The notes beneath the pieces were generated by a model that did no database searches, was not told the DNA's origin, and worked only from the letters and a program-made list of their open reading frames with translations. Below are positions 1 through 13,383 of a stretch of 64,000 nt of DNA, piece by piece. This DNA comes from Cryptomeria japonica (lineage: Eukaryota > Streptophyta > Pinopsida > Cupressales > Cupressaceae): contig NC_081412.1 in assembly GCF_030272615.1 (NCBI RefSeq), positions 140,224,747 through 140,288,746 of the forward strand, given 5' to 3'. The stretch's first letter is position 1. The number at the start of each line of letters is the position of its first letter. The position numbers and the translations under genes were made by a program.

Positions 1-361
1 AGATCTATTCAAGAGTTGTTTGCATTCTTGTAACTTAGTTCAACCTATTTTTGAAAATGGATAGTGATCCCTTCCATATTTTTATGGCAAATTTAGAAAG
101 AGAGAAATGCAAAAATATATAAAAATAAAAGTACAAGCCTAGAAGGAGCTATTAAGAATACTAAAGTTGAAATTTATGAATTTCAACATATAAAGGTTTA
201 AATTTTTAAAAAATTTTTTTGGTAATTGGGATAGCCCAAATGAAGAAACGAACACTTATCAGGCTTCCAACAAATAGATTATCTAACAAAAAGCAAATTG
301 TCCTTGTCAAGTAAATGAAATATAGCAAAATGGATGACCCTATTAGTGGAAAAATAAAATG

Positions 362-605
362 AAATTTTTATGCAATCTCTCAAGGAAATCTTAGGGCCTC
401 AAGTTCTATATGGATTCTCATAGATGAGGTAATAATTCTCGTTTGGGTTATTTCAAAGTAACTTCCAATTGGAACCAATAATGATGCTAAATTCAATGCT
501 TTATATGAAGGGCTAGACTTACGAGAACAAAGAGATATAAAATCCATATATGTCAAAGGAAATTTGATGATTTATATTAACATAGTCTCATTTGAAAAAG
601 AATAG
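362..605 (+). pseudogene. RNase H domain remnant of a retroelement
   Basis: One frame, broken by a single stop, reads like a plant LINE-type RNase H. It starts NFYAISQGN (aligning with the usual DGAS.GNPG start), then has GTNNDAKFNALYEGL (the AE..AL helix) and IYVKGNLMIYIN (the GDS strand with the acid lost). The spacing matches the intact RNase H of the LINE at 13624-14655. The catalytic acids are mostly gone. No ends or TSD were found, so the parent element is unknown. Confidence 0.45.
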
Positions 606-3077
606 AATTAGAAACTCTTAAAATGGATCAATGTAATTGTAGCATCATAAATTGTAGACCATTAATTAGGGTCCAAGTTTACACTCTCCTAACACCCATT
701 TTAGTATTTCTCATTCCTCTATGCATTATAGGACATTTATTGTAATTAATCAACATTTAATTTAGTATTATGAGTCTTATTCCATCATCACACTCTTATT
801 TGGGCCCTTAATTTTAGGTGTGCCATTTATCTATTATTATCTTGATTTATCATAGATCTTGCCCTATTTTAAATCTCAAGACATGTTTCCCCCACCTAAA
901 CATTATATATTGTCGCACAAACTTAATTTTGACATTAGAACGTTATTATCTCGCATTCCTAGAAATTCAAGCTAAAATTATTGAGACCATGTCGATAAAA
1001 GCATGTTGATCATGTTCTTTTTTCCTTGAATTATGGGAGGATAATAAGGCGGTCTTATCCTATTCAAATCTAGCTTCATGCAAAAATATGGTAATTCTAA
1101 GTCGTCCTAAAGGTGATTTTATCATGAAATCCCTATGTAAGGCATTTCTCTCTATTCATTTCATTAAGATACTATTATCTCATTATTGCATCCTATCATT
1201 ACACTATCATTCCAATTAAAGAGAAACACTTCACGATCAGATCTAATTCAAGGAGAAACAAACTATATCTAGGTATCTTCAATTATGTTTTCAATTATGA
1301 TCTCATGATGAATTTTATGTAATTTATCATGTTATTGCATCAACACATGGAGGACTTATCCCGAGAGCGTTGCATCACCTATTGAAGTTGCATATTTTTG
1401 GTGGAAATAGGAAGACCATGAGAGATATAGCAAATAGATACAGACTAGTAATCGAAACTAGGATAGGAAAACCATGTATCAAGGTGCTCTGGGAACCCCT
1501 GTCCAAGACTAGGGCACCTTGGGCATTTCAATCCCTAGAAAACCATTTTAAATTTCATAGGAAGCTAGTTCTAATTCTCATAAAGCTACATCTAAGTTGG
1601 TGTGCAATAGTTGGAGGACCAAGGCGCTCTAGGCGACTCAGTCCACTGAATTCAACTCTAAATTTTAGTCAAAGGTGTACCTCTATAGTTTTTTTTCATT
1701 TTAGATACATGTTCTTGAAGTTTCTGTCTCGGGATCAGGTAGAATAATCATTCCAATTTGCTAGTTCATGCATGTACCCTCTTACCGTAGATTTTGTACT
1801 CAATTCACACCCTTTCAGTTGCATCCTCAACTCAATCAAAAGGAATAGAATTCAATTAGTATTCAACCCTCTTCCCAATAGAAATGAGGTTGAATGTATT
1901 GAGTTTATTCTCCTTTTAATGTAATGTGTATGAAATAGGTTTAATTCCTTGTTTACATAGCTAAACTTGTGAACCCCATTTTCATACTAAATAGTAATCA
2001 TCCCCATTTTGGATAAAATAGAAGGTTATTCAATCAAACATATATATAAATAATCAAATATGACAATAAAATTTCTTTAAAATCATTGCATAAAGTAAAA
2101 TGAGGGGGTAATATTATCAAATCTAAGTGATGTTTGGTCAAAGAAAGAGTGTTTTATTATGATCAGTTAGATATCATTGGATGAACACATCAAAGATGAA
2201 AGAAGCATGTGATTTAAAATATCCCAATATAGAATATCATATCAAAATGTAATCATCAAAATGGTGGTTTATATCTTATGGGGTGTGTTCTCATTTTTAG
2301 TAAGAATGAAGCACACCTTTCTAATTAAGGGGTATTAATTCAACTACATTCAAAAAAATATCTCAAGACAATTGACGTTATTATTTATTATTGAAGTTGT
2401 ACTAATATAAAAATCACAACTACTATAGGAAGTCAATTCTTTTAAAATGGCCATATGCATGATACAAAAAAATCGATATATTGGGAAAAAAAATGACTAG
2501 CAACTTGATAATTAACAAGTTTATACAAAGCTTATGACAAAATAAAATAATTTAGTTATCTCAAACTACGACCACAAGGCTGCTATACATGATATATGAG
2601 GAGTATTTGAAAGGAGATCTTTGTCCATTGATGATGATTTGAGGAAATATTTCTTTCTCTACTTGAATGGAGTAACCAAAGGTATTGTGGAGGAGTTCAT
2701 AAAATATGCTTTGGACAAGGCAAAATCTTTTATTCCTTTCACAAGTTATAAGACTGATGAACTCAAAGGGCTCATGTATTTATCGTTTAATGTTAATTAG
2801 AATGACTATCTAGTCTTACTAAATCCTTTAATTAGAAGAATGTAGCTTTAAAAGTTTTCAATTGAAAGGGAGCTGCCCTCTATGGAAACAACTTGCCAAC
2901 AAAAAGATTACAATTTATATACATTTTATTTTATGGTATTTTAAATTTATTAATCCATCAATTTATTAGTTTATTAATTACATTGAGACATTCTATACCG
3001 GTAATAAGTCTTATGTTGTAACCATGTACATAGAAACTACTTAAGTTAGTTGTCAATCATTTATACATTAAAATTCT
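606..3077. other. No gene recognised
   Basis: AT-rich DNA with no supported gene. A 125-codon open frame at 1370-1747 has no family resemblance I can name. It contains repeated wording around 'aaggtgctctggg' and 'aaggcgctctagg' that recalls the word-rich leaders of the TAT elements further right. A frame around 2690-2800 (KGIVEEFIKYALDKAKS) looks faintly coding but cannot be assigned. Confidence 0.4.
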
Positions 3078-3147
3078 TAATAATAATAATAATAAATTAT
3101 GATATTGCCATTAGGATTTAACTTCATAGTTTTTGGGTCAAACTCAT
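3078..3147 (-). repeat. 3' end of 5S rRNA-related SINE-like repeat (copy 1, left piece)
   Basis: This is the distal part of the repeat whose 5' part lies at 26804-26955; element A separates the two. On the minus strand it runs from atgagtttgaccc through aagttaaatcctaatggcaa to an (att)n tail, matching the 3' end of copy 2 near 28000-28027. The last five bases (ctcat, 3143-3147) are the TSD of element A. Confidence 0.6.
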
Positions 3148-3950
3148 TGAAGCAGTCACCGGTGAGGAGGGACCTCAAAGAGATCAATCCAGACCAGTCA
3201 CCAAGGGTAAACACAACGGAAACACAAAGATATGATGGAGGCAATGCAAAACAGATTGTTTTATTACATGAAAATTGATTACAACCAACTGGTAACAATC
3301 GGGTTATAGCATACCAGCTCACAGCCCTGGTAGAACATACAAAATAGGTCACAATCGGGACCTTGAATCTTGAGATCTATCTTCTACGCACAGTCTAGCT
3401 ACTTGATTTTCTGATTGATTACATTCTAATGTGCAATTACAATTAAATATATCGATCTAAAGTATCCAGTTGGCCAAAAAGGGATCAAAACCTAAAGAAT
3501 AAGAACTAACCTGTAAAATAACAAGGTCGGCCTTTTCCAAGAGATTCCTCTGAAAAATCCAAAGGATGAAATGAAGAATGCGGTAAAAGGTCGGCCACAC
3601 ACCAAGGAACATCGAAATCAACGCCCAAGGCTCTGCAAGCTTCATAAGGGGTTCCGGTAAATCACCAAAATAGGTCCAGGCACCCGGTAACAAGAACTGC
3701 CAGCCAGTAATAGGAAATTGTCAAGGAAACCAATAGCGATATCTTGCCGAAAAATGATCCAAATGTGATGCGGTCTAGAAGCAAGAAAGATGATCAAATC
3801 TTCAAGTACAATCCAACTCCACAAGATCAGGTGAGACAAAACCGGGACACACAGAAAGGAAAACTGAAATTGCAAACATAAAGTAAAATAGAAAGGAAAA
3901 TGTTTTTGATTGATGCAAGATTGCTATGAACCGGGGATGCTCCTGCATCA
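3148..3950 (-). repeat. Element A 3' LTR
   Basis: About 803 bp, matching 26014-26803 almost throughout with scattered substitutions, which indicates an old insertion. It starts (minus strand) TGATGCAGGAGCATCCCCG and ends GTGACTGCTTCA. The sequence just upstream on the minus strand (3951-3975) is not clearly purine-rich, so the polypurine tract has decayed or lies elsewhere. Confidence 0.85.
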
Positions 3951-3984
3951 AACATCCAGGGTTATTGAAAAAGTGGGCATCTCA

Positions 3985-4634
3985 CTTTGGTGGGGTCAGA
4001 GGGAAACCAAGGCGGTCTACCTCTGCTTGAGAAATCCATTATGAATCTTCAACCGGTCTGTCCTTCCACTTCACAAGATATTCCCTATACTGATTGCTAC
4101 GGGTACTATGCCCAATTCTACTGTCCAAAATCTCTTCAATCTGATTTGGTTCCTTCCGGGGCAACTGTTTCTCCAAGTCTGCAACACTGTCCTCACTGAA
4201 TTCTAGTTCATGACACTCATAAATATCTGCAATGTTAAACATGGGTGAAATACTTAGACTATCTGGTAACTCCACTTCATATGTATTTCCAGAATTGAAC
4301 TTCCTCAAAATCCTGCAAGGTCCAAACTTTTTCATGCCTGCAACTTGTTATAAGTTCCAATCGGGAATCTGTCTTTTCTCAGATATACCATCACTTAATC
4401 GCCAAATTCAAATTCCTTATGTCTCCTCTTCTCATCTTCCTTCTCCTTATATTTGTTGTTCATGTCTTCCAAATGCTGCTTAACCTGAATATGCAATGCT
4501 GCCATGTGATCTGCAAAGTCTTCTGCTTCTAAACTTCTCTGGTCTTCACTGCTAATGTCTCTCAATTCTGATATACCTCTAGGATGTACTCCGGTAACAA
4601 TCTCAAAAGGTGTTCTTCCAGTTATTTTATTCAC
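3985..4634 (-). pseudogene. Element A integrase C-terminus and chromodomain
   Basis: Two minus-strand open blocks. The first (4634-4395) follows the integrase core and has the PFEIVTGVHPR segment and a charged helix, usual after the chromovirus catalytic core. The second (4335-4039) carries QIEEILDSRIG, then REYLVKWKDRP, a stop, and WISQAEV. This is the chromodomain pattern (Y/W-rich strands plus LVKWK), thought to direct chromoviruses to heterochromatin. A stop sits where the usual 'EDATW' motif is expected. Confidence 0.8.
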
Positions 4635-4739
4635 TGAATTGTTGTAGGCAAACTCTTCTTATGCAAGGATCAAATCCTAACTTTCGGTTTTATCTCCCAC
4701 TAAACATCTCAACAAGTTTCCCAAACTTCGATTAACAAC

Positions 4740-5525
4740 TTATATCTGTCCATCAGTCCATGGATGAAAATTAGAACTAAACTTCAAATTTGTCTTCATC
4801 TTCTTCCAAAGTGTTCTAAAAAAATAGCCAACAAACTTAGTGTTTCTGTCTGAAACTATGCTCTTACGTAATCCATGCAACCTTACCACTTCCTTGAAAA
4901 ATAGGCCTACTACATGAAATGCATCTGATGTCTTCTTACAAGGTATGAAATGAGCCATCTTCGAGAATCTATCCACTACCACAAATATAGAACCATTCCC
5001 TCTTGATGTCTTAGCCAATCCAAGTACAAAATCCATGCTTATATCCTCCCAAGGTCTTACTGGTACTGTCAAAGGTTTATACAATCCCACATTTTGACTA
5101 CTACCCTTTGTAGCTTGACAAACTCTACAAATCTGCACATATCTCTTAACATCCTTATGAATCTGGGGCCAAAAGTACTGCTCACTCACCAATGCTACTA
5201 TTTTGTCAATGCCAAAATGTCTAGCTAATCCTCCACTGTGTTTCTCCTTTATCAGATTCTCCCTCATAGAACTATTAGGTATGCACAACTGAACTCCTCT
5301 AAATAACATCTCATCCTAAATGAAGTAATCCAGCCACTTGCTTCTATCTACGATAACTGATTCTCTACATGTTTTCCGAGGTTCTGCAAAATATGGGTCA
5401 TCATCATACAAGGTCTTCAAATCTTCAAATCCTAATACTGTCACTCTCATCTCTATCAGTGAATTCCTTCTCCAACTCAATGCATTGGCAACTTTGTTAT
5501 ATTTTCCACTTCGATGCTTCAACAC
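4740..5525 (-). pseudogene. Element A integrase
   Basis: The minus strand shows a zinc-binding region (HSGGLARHFG, then CRVCQ), followed by the catalytic core. The first aspartate is in VVVDRFSKMAHF and the second in VSDRNTKF. The third acid should follow HPWTDGQ, but there the codons read I-stop instead of T-E, so the DDE triad is broken. Family role: insertion of the cDNA into the chromosome. The preceding block (5525-5316) holds the RNase H to integrase linker (HRSGKYNKVANALS). Confidence 0.82.
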
Positions 5526-5582
5526 AAAGGTGTAAATCTAAAAGAATTCTACCCATCTCATATGTCTCTAATTAAACTTACT

Positions 5583-6176
5583 CTAACTGTTCAAATACTG
5601 CAAAGCTTGATGATCTATATACAACACAAAATCCTTAGGCAACAAGTAATGTCTCCACTTTTTCAAGGCTTGAACTGTGGCATAAAACTCCTGATCATAC
5701 ATTGAATATCTCCTTTGGGAATCATTCAATTTCTCACTGAAATAAGCTACTGCTCTCCCTTCTTGACTCAAGACTGCTCCTATTTTTGTTCCACTTGCAT
5801 CACAATCTACTTGAAATACTTTATTGAAATCCGGTAAAGCTAACACCGGCTACTCAGTCACTTTCTACTTCAATAGTTCAAAATTTTTGTTTTCTCTGGT
5901 GGTCCACTTGAATTCCTTCTGATCTCCTCTCATGGTATCAATCATAGGGTTATAAACTAAACTGAAATTTCTGATAAACTTCCGGTAAAAACTAGCCAAC
6001 TCATTAAATGATCTTACCTCTCCAATGCTTTTCAGTGTAGGCCATTCAACAATTTCTTTCACTTTCTTAGGGTCCATCTTCAAACCATCCTTAGATATCA
6101 CAAATCCCAAATAGACTAACTTATCTTTCATGAAAGTACACTTCTTGATATTGATCAACAACTTCTCTTCACTCAA
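5583..6176 (-). pseudogene. Element A RT thumb/connection and RNase H
   Basis: Two minus-strand frames (6176-5865 and 5846-5583) continue the reverse transcriptase. The first has YLGFVISKDGLKMDPKK and the SFNELASFYRKFI motif. The second has the gypsy RNase H pattern: [18 protein letters not shown] (first acid), [10 protein letters not shown] and [22 protein letters not shown] (second acid), and IDHQALQYL (third acid). In-frame stops separate the blocks. Confidence 0.82.
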
Positions 6177-6197
6177 CCTCTGGAAAACTTATCTTAA

Positions 6198-7173
6198 CTA
6201 CAAAAAATGCTCCTCTTTTGTCCTATTGAAAATTATAATGTCATCCAAATACACAATAACAAACTTACCCAAGAATTTCTTCAATACCTCATTCATTAGC
6301 CTCGTGAAAGTACTTGGTGCGTTAGTCAATCCAAAAGGCATCACCAACCATTCATACAGTCCTTCATTTGTCTTAAATATTGTCTTCCACTCATCACCTT
6401 TTCTGATCTTGATGTGATGATATTCAATTTTCAAATCTATCTTTGTAAAGTATTTTGCTCCACTCAAACAGTCCATTATGTCATCCATCCTAGGCAAAGG
6501 AAACTGATATTTCACTATGATCTTGTTTATTGGTCTGGAATCAGTACACATTCTCCACTCTCCATTCTTCTTAGGTGCTAATACTGCTAGTACTACACAA
6601 GGGCTTAGACTCTCCCTGATCAAACCTTTCTTCAACAACTCCTGCACTTGTCTATTCAGTTCTTCATTCTCTGTCGATGTCAACCAGTGTGCAACTTTGT
6701 TAAGCAAACTAGCTCTGCGAACCAAGTCTATGCAATGACTAATACTTCTCACAGGTGGCAATCCATTAGGTACATTATTTGAAATGATGTCCTCATATTG
6801 TGTTAGCAAATCTTTTATCTCTTCCAGGTGTTCTCCTTCTAGTTTTGGCTTCTCAGTCTTCTTAGGAATTAAGGCAAAACACACGTTCTCATGTCTCAAT
6901 CCATCCAGGAATTTCCTTCCATCTACCAAACAGATTCTAGCATTTGTATAGACTTCATTCTTTAAAGGTTCCTCCAAGGGTAACAAGGTTTGCTTCATCC
7001 CATTGACCATAATAGTGTATGTATTATTCCTCCCATCATGTATTGCCTGTGTATCAAACTGCTAAGGTCTACCCAACAAAAGATGACAAATATCCATAGG
7101 CATAATATTACACAAGACTTCATCATGATAATTCCCAATTTTTAATTTCACCAAACATTGTTCACTTACTAAC
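6198..7173 (-). pseudogene. Element A protease 3' half and reverse transcriptase
   Basis: The region nearest 7173 encodes the protease C-terminus: SEQCLVKLKI, then CNIMPMDICHLLLGRP. It is followed by the RT in a 270-codon frame (7010-6198) with the finger and palm motifs ICTD-like 'RMCTDSRPINKI', LPRMDDIMD, FTKIDLKIEYHHI and MPFGLTNAPSTF. The YLDD active site is at 6240-6251. The break at 7169-7173 is the TSD of element B; protease resumes at 24558. Confidence 0.85.
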
Positions 7174-7635
7174 TATGAGGCCCTACCCCGAGCCGTCATA
7201 GCATTGCGGTTATTTTTCATGTTGGACCTATTATTGATACTTTATTTTGATGCATTATGGATATAGATTCTATATAATCCAATGATTGGATAATATTGCT
7301 ATGATGTATGTCATTTATTTTTGATTTATAGTACTTTATTTATGATGTTAGAAAACATGGTACTGCCTATCTATCAAACTGCCAAGGTCTACCCAACAAA
7401 AGATGACAAATATCCATAGGCATAATATCGCACAAGACTTCATCATGATATTTCACAATTTTCAATTTTACCAAACATTGTTCACTTACTAACTGTGAGG
7501 CCCTACCCTGAGCTATCATAGCATTGCAGTTATTTTTCATGTTGGACCTATTATTGATACTTTATTTTGATGCATTATGGATATAGATTCTATATGATCC
7601 AGTGATTGGGCAATATTGATATGATGATGTCATTG
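7044..7635. repeat. Tandem duplication across the A/B insertion junction
   Basis: Bases 7044-7316 recur at 7364-7635 (offset 320). Each unit has about 125 bp of element A protease DNA, the TSD ctaac, and about 140 bp of the start of element B. The second unit keeps the proper LTR start TGTGAGG (7494); the first reads TATGAGG (7174). The duplication therefore arose after B had inserted. Confidence 0.85.
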
Positions 7636-10600
7636 AGTAAATTATTTCATGTGGATTCTATTAGAAAATTGATAATTTGATTGTTATGATTTAAATTGTA
7701 TGCAAAGTGTCTGAATTGTATTCTTTTCATATATTAATATTGTATGTGATTATTTGAGATTACTAATGTGCAAAGTGAGATGTACAGGAAAACTAATCCA
7801 TGTAACCATGGAAACTATTCGGAGAATCAAGCTAAACCTATGTGTTTGTGAAGCCAATGGTTGTCTATTTGGAGAGACAACACCTCGTGTGTTATGTGTT
7901 TTATTTGTATATGTGAATGCTTGAATGTGTGTTTAATTTGTATTTGTTAAAATTGTTAATTCCAAAAAGGGACATGCCATGCGTATTAAAGCATTGTGTA
8001 TTTTTATGGTGTCACTTGACACTTGTGTTGTGAAGTGAGTTGGCAATGACATGTCCCTTGGAGGGAATTTGTATAACCAATGCATTATTCAAAATATCTT
8101 AGTGTGGTCCCAATAGAGCCTTGGTTAAAAAGCCATTGGAATGGTCAACTCAAGTTTGACCCGTAGGTAAACTTTAGGTGAGGTTCTAGAGGGTCAAACT
8201 AACTCCTAAGGTTAGGTTTAGGGCATTTTTGAAGGCCCATATGTTATACCTATGGTTTAAGGTCAATTTTAACCATGTGACCACTCACATGTGATTGTCA
8301 AGTCATCTCAAAAGTTGAGTTTTTCAAGATGGACGAAAATTCAACTTTTGAAGATTTCTCCTTGATTAGGCAACCTTCCATTTGAGTGATAGTTGCTCTT
8401 CCCTGCCTTCTCTTACCGTTTTCAATTTTTCATTTTTAGAAAGCATGTAACAGGTTGGGAAGACCAACCTATGAGATCTCACATCCTTTCCAAGAGGTTG
8501 GAAAGTGTGAGAAGAATGTACTTAGGGAAGGGTTTCAAACTTAGGATTTTGATCACCCCCTCTCCAATCTTGGAGACTTAGAGTTGTTGTTGGAAATTTG
8601 AATATAGAAGTTGCATTTTAAGTTTTGGGAATAAAAGACTAGTCGATTGGGCAGCTCTCCTTCAACCATTCCTCATACCATTTGTAGGATCAAAGGTTGG
8701 TAGTGTTCATCCATTCATATTGAATACCATTGTTAATGTGAAGGAAAAATTGTTTGTGTATTTTGCTTTGTTGTTTATGTGATTTGTAGAGTTGCATGTG
8801 GAAGCTCCTTCTTTGTATTTATTTTTTCTGAGTTGTATGATTATTTGTGTTATGGGTGTTTCAAGGCCATACTCACCCTTGGGAGGGTAATGTAGTCTTG
8901 GGGGTGAAGGGTTGCTTGACAACCTATGAGTGTAGAGACTCTCTTCTTGGAAGAGAGAGATACACAAGGGTTATGGGACTCTTGCTGCATTATTTATATG
9001 CTTATGCAAAAGGGGTCATAAGGAGATATATGGGCTTGTAAGCCATGGGGGACATAAGGTTTGTTTTGAGTCAGGTATGTGACTTGAGTTGGTTATATTT
9101 CGGTAGCCTTGCGAAGGCACTTATTCCTCTTTCTTGCATATCTCCTCTAGGTACTTGGTCCACCTTCGCCCCACAAAGTTAGTCACATAGTGACAATGTA
9201 AATCCTTGGGTTGGGAGTTCATGTGTTGCTTGAGTTCATCTTGCTTTTGTGGTTGAGTTTGTTTGTAACCCATTTAGCCTTGGTTCTCCTAGCTTGGGGG
9301 TGGCTTCTTGTAAACCTAGGTTGGGAGGTGAGCCTCCATGGTCACAACCTATCAGTTTATTTGCAGGTTTTTATTTGGGATAAAGAATGGAGAAAAGCCA
9401 AGTTCATGTGCAAGTCTCCTATTAGATTCATTTGGAATTTTGAAAGGAAAGAAAAGATGTATTGTAACAAATACTTATTTTCTTTGTAAAGCAAAAGAGA
9501 GGCTTGAAGTTGTAACCTTGTTATTATTGTAAAGTAGATTTTAAAAGAAGAAAAAAAAGATTTGTATTTTATTAGAAAGTATTTAAAAGACTATGAGTAA
9601 AAGAATGTATTAAGCTAGTAAGTTTATTATTTTTGAAGCATGAAAATAATTATAAATGCATTATGTTTCTATTGTAATCTTCTTTAAGAGAAATGAATAA
9701 AGTTGGGAAGTTTATTTCTTGAATGAAATTAAGTTGTTGAGTTTCAGATTTAACATATTGTCAAATAAATATTCTTGAATGCTTTAAACTTTATATGCAT
9801 CTTATTTTAAATTTGTCTGAACTATTTAGTAGATTCATTCAAAACAATATATATTCATTTGAAAAAGTAGGAGTAAAGAGAAATATATATGTATTTATAG
9901 TTGCAAAATTTCTTTGTAAAAGAAAATAGATTTCATGGAAAGAAATTGGATAGTTAAAACTCTTTTGCTCATATTCTGTTTTAGCATTTAAATCTGATTA
10001 TTACCTAGTTTAGAGTTCAGTTTTCTAATCATTGCATTAGTATTCATTTAAACTCATGGAACTATTAAATTCTTAAATCTGAAAGTGAAAGTTCACTATA
10101 GCATTTCTATTAACCTCTACATTTAGTAAATACGGAAAATACATTGCACAAAAAATGTTTAAATATATACCCTCACATTTCATGTAAACAAACATACTGC
10201 TCTAACAAACAAAAATAAATAAACAAACAAAAAAATATAATAAAATGAATTGTTAGCAGCAAGTGCATCGCGACTTAAGCATAAGTTGTTGGGCAATTCG
10301 TGTGGGGCGACCCATTATCGGCTGTGACCATTGCGACCGCGGACCACAATGGGGTAACCCATTGTGGAGACCCCATGGCACCTCCACAGGTCCTCTCCAA
10401 ACCCTCCTCTCCTCCTGCACCGATATTCGTGGGGTTCGGCTCTGTGACAACCGCCATGTCCATCGTCCTCCATTTCTTTGTGACCTACAAGCATGAAAAA
10501 TCCTAACCCAATTTTAGGTTAGGGTTAGTAAAGCTAACAAAGAAAAGTAAGAATGAATGATAGGTGTTAAAAAATTTTTTTTAAAAAAAAGTAAACCCTA

Positions 10601-10699
10601 GTTAGGGTATAAAAAGAATAAAAAAATAAGGCCTTTCGGAATTTAAAATAAGAAAATGGGGAAATTTCCATTTTAATAGAGTTAAGTTTATTAAATTTG
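7636..10699. other. Body of element B, no genes
   Basis: AT-rich sequence belonging to the long solo-LTR-like element. The short open frames (for example 8393-8581 and 9211-9489) show no recognisable domain. The region is broken only by the GC-rich patch at 10260-10450, which contains the direct repeat cccattatcgg / cccattgtgg. Confidence 0.5.
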
Positions 10700-10715
10700 T
10701 TAGAGGGGATATTTT

Positions 10716-11710
10716 TTTTTTTCGATCAATAAAAGGCCGAGGCCAAAGAATTTTATTAATTTAAAAATAGATAGATTTACATTTACACCTCCATTCGGTG
10801 TGGGCACCTGTAGGAAAGAATGGAGGGAAGAAAACCTCCGGTCTAGCCCAGATCCCTCAAGGATCAGAAAAAAAATTAAGAATGCGATACAAAATGGAGA
10901 TACAAGATCAGAAAGGGAACATGTCCAAAATAATGAAGATTGTATGTAGAAATCCTCTATGTAAAGTTGAGCAGCAAATTGCCCATCTCTTGGGGTGATG
11001 CTGCTATTTGTGGGCGACAATTCTTGCTATTCCTGAAACACAGGGTTAAGCTTGTTCTGCTCCTTATGCTGCACAAAATCTTGAGAAAATCTCTCACCAG
11101 AATGTTAGGAAAAGGAAAACCAAACAGGTCAACTTATACAATATATCATACCTGCCTGGATGGTCACCCCGTTAGGATACACAACTCAAAATATTAGTCT
11201 CAAAAAATATCCAGAAACATAATGCGAGAGTGGTTACCCATCGAAAAGAATAAACTCAATAAATATTAACAAGGCAAATTCCATAAATATTCCTACAAAG
11301 AGATCGCAGGGAGCTACCATCTTAAAGAATATGGTTTGAGAGCTAGGTAAAATAGAGATGAGGATAGCTAGGTAAGTGTTAGTCCTAAAAGAAGGCAATA
11401 TCTACATAAATAATAATACCTATATATCTATGATCACATATATCCGGGAGCAAGATATGCCAGCATGTTTATATACCTATGCTCATTAATATAAGGTATT
11501 GCCTCCTAGTCTTAAAGCTTATTCTAGCAGAGCGACAAGACTTAAAAAGCTAAATTTAGGAGTTTAAAGGAAGATAAGTGATGCCACCTATTGAGCATCA
11601 AATTTGAATGATTATCTATGGAGTTAAATTATAAAAGCCCCCTATTGTTAAAAGAAATCATCATTTTCATTAATACCATGGTAGCCCACAAGTCAACAAG
11701 CGGGTGTAAT
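10716..11710 (-). other. LINE 3' untranslated region
   Basis: The sequence next to the tail (10725-11000) is ordinary LINE 3' UTR, with no coding signal on either strand that I can support. From about 11150 to 11710 the origin is unclear; it precedes the tandem array and could be part of a separate insertion. Confidence 0.55.
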
Positions 11711-13383
11711 AGCATCCTATTAAGATATCCAGGTTCAGTTAATATCGATGAGACCCAATGATGTCTCATCAATATAGAAGGGCCATCGAAGAAAGGAAGC
11801 ATCGATGAACTCTAGAAAAGACTCATCGAAGATAGTAATTCCATTGACAAAAGATATCAAGGAAAGCAGAGATGGTTTTCATCAACGGGAAAAGGTCTTC
11901 GAGGAGATTATACCATCGGTGCAACATAAAAAGGACTCACCGAAAGGAATGATCTCATCGAAAGAATAATGGCGATCAAATAAAAGGAAGCTACATCAAT
12001 AAAAGATATCGATGAGGAAATAGGTTTCGAGGAAGCTAAAGGGCATGCCTCCGATACACATGGTTTCACCAATGTGACTTTATCGGTGGAAGATGATAAG
12101 GGAGGATAAAGAAAGGCTTCGTTGAGACAATAGATCCATTCACTGACAGGGCATGATGATTTCGATGGAAGAAGTGTTTTAGTGAAAATATAAAGGAGGT
12201 CACCGAAGCCCGAGGTTTCTTCGACATAAAAAGCCAATGGATATTAGATAGGTATCAGTGAGGAAACAACCAAGCATCCTATTAAGATATCCGGGTTCAA
12301 ATAATATCGATGAGACCCAATGATGTCTCATCAATATAGAAGGGCCATCGAAGAAAGGAAGCGCCGGTGAACTTCATCAAAGACTCATCAAAGACAGTAA
12401 TTCCATCGACAAAAGATATCGAGGAAAGCGGAGATGGTTTTCATTGACGGGAAAAGGTCTTTGAGGAGATACTACCATCGGTGCAACATAACTCACTGAA
12501 AGAAATGTTCTCATCAAAAGAATAATATCGATCAGACAAAAGGAAGCTACATCGATAAAAGATATTGATGAGGAAATAGGTTTCGAGGAAGCTAAAAGGC
12601 ATGCCTCCAATACGCATGGTTTCACCGATGCAACTTTATCGGTGGAAGATGATAAGGGAGGATAAAGAAAGGCTTCGGTGAGACAATATATCCATTCACC
12701 GACAGGGCATGATGATTTCAATGGAAGAAGTGTTTCGGTGGAAAAATAATGGAGGTCACCAAAGCCCGAGGTTTCTTCGACATAAAAACCCAATGGATAT
12801 CAGATAGGTATCAGTGAGGAAACAACCAAGCATTCTATTAAGATATCCGGGTTCAAATAATATCGATGAGACCCAACGATGTCTCATCGTTATAGAAGGG
12901 CCATCGAAGAAAGGAGGCGTCGATGAACTTCAGAAAAGACTCATCGAAGACAATAATTCCATCGATAAAAGATATCAAGGAAAGCGGAGATGGTTTTCAT
13001 TGATGGGAAAAGGTCTTCGAGAAGATAATACCATCGGTGCAACATAACTCACCAAAAGGAATGTTCTCATCGAAAGAATAATGTCGCTCAGACAAAAGGA
13101 AGCTACATCGATAAAGGATATCGATGAGGAAATAGGTTTCGAGGAAGCTAAAAGGCATGCCTCTGATACGCATGGTTTCACCGATGGGACTTTATCAGTG
13201 GAAAATGATAAGGGAGGATAAAGAAAGGCTCAGTGAGACAATAGATCCATTCATCGACTGGGCATGATGATTTCGATGGAAGAAGTGTTTCAGTGGAAAA
13301 ATAAAGGAGGTCACTGAGGCCCGAGGTTTCTTTGACATAAAAACCCAATGGATATCAGATAGGTATCGGTGAGGAAACATCCA
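11711..13383. repeat. Three ~560-bp tandem repeats in the LINE 3' region
   Basis: Units begin near 11711, 12273 and 12829 at 'ag-cat(c/t)ctattaagatatcc' (periods 562 and 556) and run to 13383. They are close to 90% alike by eye. Each unit is full of short related words (catcgatga, atcgaaga, tcaccga, atcggtg), suggesting an inner repeat origin. Related minus-strand open frames of 68-138 codons start MAFYVEETSGFGDL or MGFYVEETSGFGDL in units 1 and 2. They follow from the repeat and resemble no protein I know. Confidence 0.85.

Noticed and set aside
653-1345. TAT-type LTR (starts tgtagacc, ends catcaaca)
   Set aside because: No primer-binding site follows and no second copy is in the window, so the resemblance to the element E LTR start is too weak.
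1370-1747. 125-codon protein
   Set aside because: No domain, codon use like the surroundings, and internal repeated words typical of a non-coding leader.
11908-13181. Family of small secreted-like proteins (M.FYVEETSGFGDL)
   Set aside because: The frames exist because the 560-bp repeat is open by chance; the third unit breaks the frame and no domain is seen.
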